From Thermostichus sp047462415 (GTDB lineage: Bacteria > Cyanobacteriota > Cyanobacteriia > Thermostichales > Thermostichaceae), in contig NZ_JANSJE010000002.1 of NCBI RefSeq assembly GCF_047462415.1, positions 62,001 to 126,000 on the forward strand: a stretch of 64,000 nt of DNA. The letters are read 5' to 3'. Positions 1-9,000 of this stretch are shown in pieces. Position 1 is the first letter of the stretch. Each line of letters opens with the position of its first letter. A program made the position numbers and the translations under genes. The notes under the pieces were generated by a model. That model had not been told where the DNA came from and ran no database searches. It was given only the letters and a program-made list of their open reading frames with translations.

Positions 1-278
1 GCCTGGGGCCGGGCCGACTCCTGATCCAGCTCGTTGATCCCGGTGTTCCCCAATTCCGGGCAGGTGAACGTGATCAACTGCCCCCGGTAGCTTGGATCCG
101 TCATCACCTCCTGGTAGCCGGTCATGCCCGTGTTGAACACCACCTCACCCACCGCCGTGCCTTCCGCTCCAAACGACCAGCCGGCAAAGGCCGTGCCATC
201 GGCCAGCACCAGCAGAGCCGGCTGCCGAGCGTGCCAGGGGAAGACTTTTTCCGGAACTTCAAGAGTTAGGGAGACCAT
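1..278 (-). CDS. carA: Carbamoyl-phosphate synthase small subunit, N-terminal part
   Basis: This is the amino-terminal 92 codons of the glutamine-hydrolysing small subunit of carbamoyl-phosphate synthase, which feeds arginine and pyrimidine synthesis. The ATG lies at 278-276 and the gene runs off the left edge. After about 20 residues comes the conserved small-chain domain: LVLADGT, then GEVVFNTGMTGYQEVMTDPS, then the segment ITFTCPELGNTGIN. These blocks are diagnostic of CarA. The amidotransferase domain with the catalytic cysteine would lie outside the window. It is transcribed away from the hps genes but on the same strand, separated by about 180 bp of repeats. Sure of the family. Confidence 0.93.
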   Translation of the reverse strand, partial: MVSLTLEVPEKVFPWHARQPALLVLADGTAFAGWSFGAEGTAVGEVVFNTGMTGYQEVMTDPSYRGQLITFTCPELGNTGINELDQESARPQ

Positions 279-320
279 AACCAGTGAACCTACAGCAAAC
301 AACCACAAGCCACCCATAGC

Positions 321-431
321 TCCCCTCTCCCCTTGGGAGAGGGGCCGGGGGTGAGGGCTGACTCCCCTTGGGAGAGGGGCCGGGGGTGGTCGCGTGAGCG
401 GCGCGGAGCGCTTGGGCTGGGAGAGGGGCTG
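321..431. repeat. GC-rich imperfect palindromic repeat, tandem copies
   Basis: The spacer between hpsD and carA holds two near-identical copies (321-358 and 361-388) of a unit built on CTCCCCTTGGGAGAGGGG followed by CCGGGGGTG. A decayed third piece lies at 416-431. CTCCCC pairs with GGGGAG, so each unit can fold. Between the second and third copies sits a different motif, GAGCGGCGCGGAGCGCTTGG (394-413), whose inverse is found near 37836. Related units occur at 13717, 21509 and 59195. The position between genes suits a folded mRNA end or a small interspersed repeat. No coding potential is seen. Confidence 0.6.
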
Positions 432-460
432 GGATCGGCAGCCTGACTATCCTACCCCAA

Positions 461-1021
461 CTAGCCTTCCTCTGCCTCGTTGGTCACGTTGCCACACTCA
501 GGGTTATTGTCCTTGCGGAGAGTGCCGATCAAAGTGCTCACCACCACGCAGCGGTTTTCGCCCTGGGAGTAGGTGCTGCTGACCACAAAGCGCCCCAACT
601 GACGCGCCCGCCCTTCCGAGTCGAAAACGGCCCTTCCGCCGTTGAAGGTATTGCTGGCAGTAACAAAATTATTGAGGCGCAACCACTGACAAGGGGTGGG
701 CTCATCGCAAAGGCCTTCCTCGTCTTGGATCACCAGCGTGGGGACATTCGGATCTGAGTTATCGATCTCGACCACCCAAGCACGGCCTTGGAGAGAAGCT
801 CTGGCGTTGGCGCGGGCGGTGCGCAGGGCTCGCTCCACCTTGTTTTGCGCGTCCTCCAATTGGATGCGCGCCCAGATGTTGATCCCGGAAGGGACGGCCA
901 GCCCGGCCAGAATGCCGATAATGACCACCACCGCCAGGACCTCTGTCAGCGTGAAGCCCTGGGATCGAAGCGGCCGCGCCGGGCCAATGGTTTTTTTCTC
1001 CAAGGCCAACATGGTGGACAT
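461..1021 (-). CDS. hpsD: Type IV pilin-like protein, HpsD-type pseudopilin
   Basis: A 186-residue class III prepilin-like protein. Residues 22-28 read GFTLTEV, the prepilin peptidase site with Gly at -1, Phe at +1 and Glu at +5, followed by a hydrophobic helix. The rest looks like a GspH/FimT minor-pilin head. Two Cys pairs in the head could form disulfides. The ATG at 1021 is used; an in-frame ATG at 1012 is possible. It lies 5 bp after the stop of the preceding pseudopilin and is the last gene of the hpsA-hpsB-hpsC-hpsD run. By analogy with Nostoc hps genes it would help build a pseudopilus for polysaccharide secretion. The letter D is assigned from gene order only. Confidence 0.8.
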   Translation of the reverse strand: MSTMLALEKKTIGPARPLRSQGFTLTEVLAVVVIIGILAGLAVPSGINIWARIQLEDAQNKVERALRTARANARASLQGRAWVVEIDNSDPNVPTLVIQDEEGLCDEPTPCQWLRLNNFVTASNTFNGGRAVFDSEGRARQLGRFVVSSTYSQGENRCVVVSTLIGTLRKDNNPECGNVTNEAEEG

Positions 1022-1026
1022 TCCCC

Positions 1027-2145
1027 CTAGGAGAGTTGACGGTTGATAACACCGCGGGCAAGAACCCGAGTTTGCAGCGGCAGCAGGTAGCGCGACACCT
1101 CTGAGATATCGACGCTGGTGGCATCCTGAATGTAGCGACGGAAGAGGCCGGGGTTGGCCCGCTCCATGGCCGTGGCCGTGATGTTGATGACCACATCCTG
1201 GGGTCGGTCGGCGCCGGGGCTGCGCCGCACGCAGACGTAGAAGCCCACGTCGTTCTGGTTATCTGCCAACCCTGAGAAGGTGACGCCGTTGGGTTTGCCG
1301 CCGCCAAAGGCATAGCCCTGCGGGCAAGCGGGTGCAACCTGCGGACTCCCCTCCCGGCTGCTGAAGATGTTCGAGACCAGAGCTATCAGGCGGGGGCCAT
1401 CCGCCCTGCTGGCAATGGGGATCTGGCGTGCTCGGGCCTGCTCGGAAGGCCAAGCAAGGAAACCTTCCCGGAACGGATCGGGATCTTCAACAAAGAACGG
1501 GCTGCGACCAGCGCAGTCATTTTGACCCTGAGTGTTGAGGGGGCGTAACTCAAAACGCTCGATCCGCGCGTTGCCTTCCCAAGGAGTGTCCCCTGTTGGG
1601 TTGCCGGCGTTGTTGTAGTTGCGGCGCAGGTAGTACACCACCAGGGTGTAAATGCCGCGGCGGCTGAGCAGCGTTTCCCAATCCGCATTTCTGCCGTTTG
1701 TGAGCGGGAACCCAGCAGGTGGTTCAGCAGGCAAGGTAGCACGGCCTTCGCGAATCTCTTGCAAGGTGGGGTTGCCCGCGTAGCATCCCCGCGGGATCGG
1801 TTCCAGCTTCCAAAGGGCAACAACCGGGATAGCGTCATCGGGGCGGCGGATCCAGCCTGGCTCGTAAAGCCGCTGGGTAACATCTGGGATCCCGTCTCCG
1901 TTGGGCTGTTCGGTGTCGTTGTAAATGTAGAGAGCTTCTGCCAGATCCTGCTGGATAAATTCCATGGCCTGGGTCAGCTCCGCCTGCACCTGGGTGCGGC
2001 CCGTCTCTTCCCGATCCAGCCGCATCGTCTCGATGACGATCATGGCGGTGGCCAGGAGAAAGATGGAGGCAATCAGCAGCGAGACCAACAGCTCGATGAG
2101 GGTAAACCCTCTGCTGGCTCGGCGGCGAAAGATCCTGAAAACCAT
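1027..2145 (-). CDS. hpsC: PilW-like pseudopilin, HpsC-type
   Basis: A prepilin-like protein of 372 residues. Starting at the ATG 2145 puts the cleavage site RGFTLIELL about 12 residues from the N-terminus, as normal for prepilins. A longer reading from 2262 would overlap hpsB and add an unlikely leader. The N-terminal helix is followed by a large head of roughly 330 residues with several Cys, as in PilW/GspJ-type minor pilins. It sits 55 bp after hpsB and 5 bp before hpsD, so the genes are almost certainly co-transcribed. Likely processed by the prepilin peptidase encoded at 44655. The HpsC name follows the order of the Nostoc locus and is an inference. Confidence 0.8.
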   Translation of the reverse strand: MVFRIFRRRASRGFTLIELLVSLLIASIFLLATAMIVIETMRLDREETGRTQVQAELTQAMEFIQQDLAEALYIYNDTEQPNGDGIPDVTQRLYEPGWIRRPDDAIPVVALWKLEPIPRGCYAGNPTLQEIREGRATLPAEPPAGFPLTNGRNADWETLLSRRGIYTLVVYYLRRNYNNAGNPTGDTPWEGNARIERFELRPLNTQGQNDCAGRSPFFVEDPDPFREGFLAWPSEQARARQIPIASRADGPRLIALVSNIFSSREGSPQVAPACPQGYAFGGGKPNGVTFSGLADNQNDVGFYVCVRRSPGADRPQDVVINITATAMERANPGLFRRYIQDATSVDISEVSRYLLPLQTRVLARGVINRQLS

Positions 2146-2200
2146 AGGGAAACACCCCCATCTTGCAACAGGTTTTGCGGAAAGGAACTTAGGCTCTACC

Positions 2201-2965
2201 TCAGGTTTCAACAGGACTGGCAGGCAGGGGGAAAGCCCGGCACCTCTCGATGGGATCCGCACCTATGGTAATGGCTATCTGCCGGCAAACATCTCCCAAG
2301 TCGGCGGCGGAGTTAATTTCTACAAAGGAGGTGGCCAGGGGAAAGAGCCAGACATCGGCATTGGCCAAGTTTTGGTTGGCCGAAACCAGCTCCGTTCCCA
2401 ATCCAGGCAGCGCTTGGCGCGTGTCTGGATCAAAAGAAAAGCGGTGGTAAACCCGCACGCCCAGGCGAAAGCTGCAGGGCACCCCCTCAATAACCGTTCT
2501 TTCCCGCCGGTCGATGCAGGGCGCCCCCTCGTCGCGGAAGGTTTGGATGACGTATTCTTCCGGGTTCCGCCCCGGCACTTGAACTTGCGCCAGGCGAAGG
2601 GAATAGTTGTCTTTGTGGGTGTAGTTGCCGGCATTTGCATCGGCGGGCATCTCGTCAGGGGGTGGGGTGTTGGCCAGCGGATCTTCTCCCACTCTGGGCA
2701 GACGATCCCGTTGAGCCGGATCCTGAAAAGCCTTTGGAGCAGCCGACAGCTCGATATCCACCAGGGTGCGGATGCGATCCACCTCCTCCTGGGCCAGGCG
2801 GTTGGCCAGCTCTACCCGCTCGCTCATGGCCCGCCGGTAGGCAACTAAGGTAAGGGCAGGGGCAAGAGCAGTCATGGCCAGCGCCACGATGATCACCGAG
2901 GCCAACACCTCAATGAGGGTAAAGCCCTCTGCTGCCGATTGCCGCCAAAACTGACCCTTGCTCAT
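2201..2965 (-). CDS. hpsB: Type IV pilin-like protein, HpsB-type pseudopilin
   Basis: A 254-residue protein with prepilin signal EGFTLIEVL at residues 13-21, Glu at +5, and a hydrophobic helix to about residue 42 (VIIVALAMTALAPALTLVA). The head domain carries acidic and Cys-containing segments, as in PilV/GspI-like minor pilins. The start at 2965 gives a 13-residue leader, typical for the family. It lies 67 bp downstream of hpsA. Together with hpsC and hpsD it gives three pseudopilins behind one giant HpsA-like protein, the arrangement known from the hormogonium polysaccharide locus of filamentous cyanobacteria. Confident of pseudopilin, less so of the exact letter. Confidence 0.8.
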   Translation of the reverse strand: MSKGQFWRQSAAEGFTLIEVLASVIIVALAMTALAPALTLVAYRRAMSERVELANRLAQEEVDRIRTLVDIELSAAPKAFQDPAQRDRLPRVGEDPLANTPPPDEMPADANAGNYTHKDNYSLRLAQVQVPGRNPEEYVIQTFRDEGAPCIDRRERTVIEGVPCSFRLGVRVYHRFSFDPDTRQALPGLGTELVSANQNLANADVWLFPLATSFVEINSAADLGDVCRQIAITIGADPIERCRAFPLPASPVET

Positions 2966-3032
2966 CGATCCCTCCCTATTTCGCCCCTACTTTAATTTGC
3001 CCCTGACCGGACGGATCTATATCAGCTCCATA

Positions 3033-6000
3033 TCAATTGAACTCATTGCAGCCGCCAATCTGGGCAGACGGATCCAACGGCACATCCGACTGATCCTGGA
3101 GCGCGCAGCGCAGCCGCCGCACATACGGATCTTGTGGATCCAGCTCGCGCAGGAACTCGGTGCGCGCGTTGGAGGGGAACTGGAAGCGGCTGGAGACGGC
3201 GCCGGGGCGGCGGGCAATCTGCAGGCCCACGTCGTAGCCGAAGCGGCGGTTGGGTGGGGAGTAGTAGTCGTAGCCGAGCACAAAGGTTGGATCCGGCACC
3301 AGGTTGGGCGGCTCGAAGCTGCGCTGCAAGAAGGGGCCGGTGGCATAGGTGCTGTAGTTGAGCTGGATCATTGAGCCGCTGAAGAAGAGGTTGGTATTTC
3401 TCCACAGCTCGTTGAGGCGTAGGAAGTTGTGCATGCCGCCGGCGGTTTGATCCAGCCGCGAGGGGAGCACGCCGCTAACAGCCACCGCGTTGACCCGCGT
3501 CTCTCGGGCCGGCTGCAGTTGCCGGTTTTGGCTGCCGTCGTCGTTGCGGCGGCGCTGGTTCGGGTCGGTGGAGGCCAGTTCTTGGAAGCGGGGAATAGGA
3601 ATGGGTCGCCGCGTCACCTCGTCCAGGATCACCCCTAGCACCGGGTTGTTGCCAGCAAAGCCGGTGGTGGGCTTGTTCAGATCCAGGGTAAAGGGCTCCA
3701 CATCCACCCACTCGGGGTTATTGCCGTTGCCGCCATCCCGGTCAACCTGTACCTGGATGGTGTTGCCGTTGGGCTTGACGTAGAAGCACAGGCCGTTGCG
3801 GATTTTTTCGCTGTCCCCATCGCCCCTATCGTCGATGTAGTAGCCGTCCGCGTACTGGGATGCGGGGGTGTAACCCTGGGCCGCAGCGGTCTTGTTGACG
3901 CGGGCGTAGGGGTTGAGCGCCATTTGGGGTTGGATTTCGAGTACAGTCGCAGTCTCGTTGGGCTGGCGACCCATGTCCAACCCAAACAGCGGATCCCGAT
4001 CCCAGACTTTAACTTCATCCCAAGGTTCGTTGTCTTGGCGAAGGCCATCTCCGTTGTCATCCCGGAAGTCAGGCTTTCCATTGCCGTTCCAATCCTTAAC
4101 CAGTTCCCAGCGCAACGTGCTGGGGCGGCTGGCACCGGTGTAGGCGGTGTACCTGAAGCGGTCGTTGAAGTTGGGGCGGAACACCCCCGGCACCCAGAAG
4201 CCGCCATCGGGGCCGACTTTCTCCTCAGAGTCGCAGCGGACGGTTAGATCCCCTTTGAGCAACCGGCGCCGCAGTTGCCGCGCCCAATCATCGGTGTTTG
4301 GAGCCGGCTTGCCAGCAATCGGTTGAGCGCCGCTTTCAGCAGGGCGGATGCCCGGCTCTTTGCTGGGGTTGGCGATCTGGCTGAGCAGCAAGTTACTCTT
4401 CAGGCCGTTGCGGGCGGCGTAGGCCGGCTCGCCGAAGATCCAGTTGAAGGCGGCCTGCAGGGCTTCGGCAGGGTTGGGCCACTTGGGCGGCTTGGGCACC
4501 CCTGCTTTTACCTCCAGCACCGGCGAAAGCCGCGGCTCCAGGGCAATGGTTACACCTTCATCGGCAGCCTGGGCCACGTCGTGGACGCCGATCGTCTCCG
4601 GCTCCGGCTCGGCTTGAACTTCGCCCACGGGGCGCAGCTCCACCGTGTTGGGCTTGGCCGCCATCCACTCACCCAAGGGGCTCTTGCCGGGAGCATCGGG
4701 CGCAAAGGTACCCGGCCCGCAAGGCCGCCCTTGGCAGGTGAGATTTTGCGACTGCGTCTTGGTTTGTTGGCAGGTGGGGCTGCTGGTGCTGGCGATGAGG
4801 GTGCCCGTCCGAGTTTGGGTAAACGTTTTGGTTGTGCCACAGGCGATTTGGTTGATGACCTCGTCGCAGCTAGCCGGCGACCAGGACCCCCAGTCGTAGT
4901 TGCAAGTCTGCGTGCAGGTAACCGTTTGGGTTTGCAGCCGGGTGGTGGTTCCGCAGCTCGAGGTACAGGTCTCGGTGCGGGTTTGGGTTATCGTCAGGCC
5001 GCCGTTGGCCAGCGTGCACTGAGGAGTCCAATCTGTATAGGTGCAGGTAGCACCCGGCGGCTGGCAAGTGATGGTTTGGGTTTGGGTTTCGGTGAAGGGA
5101 GCTTGGCTGGTACAGAGCGGCGTAACCGTACGGGTGCGCATTTGGGTGATGGTGGCCCGGCTGCACTGCTGCTGCTGGGTACATTGGGGACTCCAGTCAG
5201 ACCAAGGCCCATAGTTGTACTGTGGGTAGCAGGTGATCTGCCGGGTTTGGGGCGTCGGCGCTGTGCCGGGGCAGCCGAGGGGTAGGTCGGCTTTTCTGGT
5301 TTGGGTGATGGTAGTTGCAACACAAATATCGGTTCTACAAGCGGGCTCCCAATTACCCCACTTGGGATCACAATTGAGGCTGTCCGCGCAGTGGTCCTGA
5401 ATTTTCAGCAGAGGGTTGCTCGGATACTTCAGCAGCTCTTTGCTCCGATCCGGCTGGCAAGGTTTATTCACCGGCTCCAGCGGCTTCAGGTAGCGCAGGT
5501 CGTAGTCTTCTAGCTCGCTGCCATCGCGGGTGGCAAAGCGCAATCGCGCAGTGCCGGTGTTTTCATAGGTCTGGATCTCCACTAGGTAAGGAGAAGGCCC
5601 TTGTGCAGGCGCGCACTCCAGCTCCAAGCGCAGAGTGACCTGGTTGCTGCCGCTATCTGACCAGGCCTCGGCCCCTGCCGCATTCGGCCCTAGGCTGAGA
5701 GAATTGCCGTTCCAAACGCCGTGGTTGACAAAAGTGGCATCGTAGCCTTCCCGCCGCCGGATGATCAGCCGCACGCCATCATCACCATCGAGGATGCGGT
5801 AGCTCTGCAGGCCCGGCCAGCGGGGATAGAGCTCCCCTACCCAGCGGACGACGAAGAAATCGTTGCCGTTGTTGTTGCCACTGCCGGATCCACCGGTTCT
5901 GCGCCGCCAGCAGGAGCGTAGGAAGTTGAACTGGTTGGGGTTGAATCGGAGCTCGCTAGTTCCCTGTCCGTTGGGGAGCAGCCTAGTGAGGTCGTATCCA

Positions 6001-9000
6001 ATGCGAGGGCTGCCGACAGGCACATAGGAATAGCCGATGTCATCCGCATCGATGGGCGCATTCGGCAGGCCGTTATTGCCGTCTGGCTCTCCGCAACTGG
6101 GCATCCAGAACCAGTCGCCGCGATCCCGGCGATCCGGACTAGGATCAGGCGGGATGAAAGGTGGCTGAGGCTCCCAAGGATTCGGCGGCGAGAGAATCGG
6201 CACCGACAGGCGGCAAAGGGGCTGCAGAATGTCAGACAAAGATCCGCTGCAAGTGGGGAAATCGTTGTACAGCATCCGCTTGAAGGGAGACCTTGAATCC
6301 CGGGACGTGCTGTTACCGAACTGGTACTGGAAGCCGCCCCACCAGGGAAAACCGCTGCCGCTGCGGGCAAAAGGTGCTAGGTTAGCTGGATTATCGATAG
6401 CGTTGCGCACGCAGGCCCAGCGCTGGTCGTTGGTGGCGCTGTCCAAATTGGTCGTTGGACAACGCGGCGCACTGCTGGTGTAGTCGTTGTTGTTGTATTG
6501 ACCGATGGCGTCCGGCACCCCCTGGACCGGGAACACCGGATCCGGCCAGCGCACTGCCCGCAGGTAGGGCAGGTTGGCGCGTTGAACATCTTGGGGGTTG
6601 GTGGGCAGAGGGCCCACCTCCTGGCCCCTGGGGTTGGTGGCAAACCCTGTGTTGCGGTTGTACTCGTTCTGCGGGCTCCTGATCCAGCCGTTGTAGTACT
6701 CGGCCAGCAGGCCAGCGCCGCCAGGGTTCGGGCAGGGCCCGATGGGAGCCACCATCACCCAGCGGGAGGTATCCAGCACCGGGTTGCCCAAGGCGGAGAT
6801 GCGCACGCCGAAGTTGGCATAGCCCGTGTCTGGGGCCCGCAACTGCCGCTCCGCCGGCACGCTCAGACCTACCGTCCGGTCGGCTTCATTGGAGTTGGGA
6901 TCGGTGCTGTTGCGGCCCTCAAAGAGGGTGTCGCGGGCAAACACGTCCGGCCAGCCGGGCTGGTTGGTGTTGTCGCCCAGGTTCTGGGCCCCGCCGGTGT
7001 TGTCGAAGCGCAGGACACCGGCGCCAGCGTTATTCGGATCTGGAGCCGGCCAGTTGTCGCCCCGGATCACCAGCGCCTGGTTGAGGAAGGAGGTGTTGCC
7101 CCGCGGGTTTGGGCCGCTGCAGCCGTAGTAGTCGTTGCGGCGAGGAGCCGAGGCACGCCCACCGGCGTAGTCCTGGCCGGAGTTATAGTTGCTGCCGCCG
7201 CCATTGAGGGTGCCATCCTGGACAAAGCCGTCGTCAATGCTGCCATCGCAGAAATCGGCGGAGAGGATATTGACCGAGTCGCCTATGATCTCACTGGGCC
7301 GCCAGAGATCCTGGGCTGCCCGGGCAAAGCGCCGGTCTTCATTCCTCCGGAGCCGCCCGTAGAAGTTGCTGTAAAGGCCGTCTGATCCGAAGTTGAGGAG
7401 AGTCTCGAACTCTTCCAGCGGATCGGCTCCTCTCGTCCGGTGCAGGTTAAAGTCCCCTTGGATGTAGACGGGGTTGTCGGAAATAAAGGAGAGGCCAAAG
7501 ACGGCTTCATCGAGGTTAAACCCACCCCGCGCCAACACTGCCCCATTGCGCAGCCGGAAGCCATAGGGCCGCCGATCCGGATCGGGGTAGTAGTCCACCG
7601 GCTTAGGACTGAGGCCTTGATCGGAAACAGGCGGATCGCCGACCGGTTGGTTGCGACCAGGCTGACCGGCATTCATGATGAAGGGAAGGGTGCCACGGGC
7701 GTTTGCCGCTTGCCAGGCAGTTTGATAGGCGGCGAAGTTGGTCAAAGGCGGGCGGGCAATGGCATCCTCCCGCACCGCATCTTCCCGGAAGGCGTAGAAA
7801 ATACCCCCTTCGCGGCCTTCTTGCACGCCGGCAGGCAGCCAAGTATCTCCGTTAATCAAGCCGTTGGCCTGACCATTGGCGTTGTTGGTCAAAAGGGCCA
7901 GGTCGATGTTGAGGGCCCGCACCGCCATTGCCTCGCGGCCATCGTAAAACACCGAATCTTTGAAGGGCACGCGATGGCACTGGTCGCCGACCTGGATCAG
8001 CTCCATCTGGTTGCTGTTGGGGTGGTTGCCACCGAGTAGGGTGCTGCTGGGGCAAGTGGCAGTGGCACGGGGCAAACGCCAGTCGTTGATGGTGGAGCGA
8101 GGCCGAAGAGCCACTTGCTCGAGGTCGGTTACTGCCTGGTAGGTGGCAGCCGGCAGCCAGGAGTAGGCGCCTCGCCGCTCGCTCTCTATGGGATCCGCCT
8201 GGCCAAAGTCGCTGGTGGGGAAGATGTAGCGCAGCGGCAGGTAGAAGCGGTTGCGCTCAAGGGCATCCAGGTTGCCTTCACGGCTGGCTCTGATGTCATC
8301 CCAAAGGATCTGAGCTGCTGGATCCCCGGCGTTGGCAGCCGCCTCAATCCGCAGAATGTTGTCGGCCAGCATGCCCAGCATGCAACCCGCCGTCTGCAGC
8401 GTGGTTTGATCCGCCAAGCTAAGGTTGTTCGGGTTGTTGATGATTCGCCGCAGCTCGGAGAAGTTGCCAAAGGCAGTGATGAACGGATCTGGGTGGATGC
8501 GGCCCGCCTCCTGCCTGGGCGGATAGGCTCCGTCGGGGTCGCCAGCAAAATTGGCCAGGTTGGTCAGCGCCGTCCACAGGGGCGTGCCAGGCCGCAGCCG
8601 CTCTTGCATCGGCCCGGGATCATACTCCCAGACGTTGGTGCCCTGGCCGGTGAAGAAGTTGATGCCCAGTTGGTTGGTCTGATCGCCGGCGGGGAAGGTG
8701 GAAGCCCGCCGCAAGCTCCAGGGAGTGCCGGGGTGAGCCACCGTGGCCAGGCAGGCGATGGGGAAGCGCCCATCTTGGTGGCTGTGGTGGTAAACCGCCG
8801 TGGCCTGCACCGCCGCCGGGTTATCCCGCAGGGTCAAGCGTTGCCGCGCCTCGTTGCTGATGAAAATGGCCTGTAGCTTAGTGGGATCATTGGGATCGCC
8901 CCCTGGCACCAACGGCAGCGGCAAAGAGTCGGTGCGGGTCAGCTCCAGGCGCTGCCCCACGATCACCCGCAGGCCTTCCACGCGGGCCCGTCGCTCCCAG

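Noticed and set aside
4740..5400. Could the Cys-rich repeat stretch of hpsA be a CRISPR or tandem DNA repeat?
   Set aside because: The similarity is at protein level (Trp, Cys, QTRT) with diverged DNA, and there are no equal-length identical repeats with unique spacers. No CRISPR array was seen anywhere in the window.
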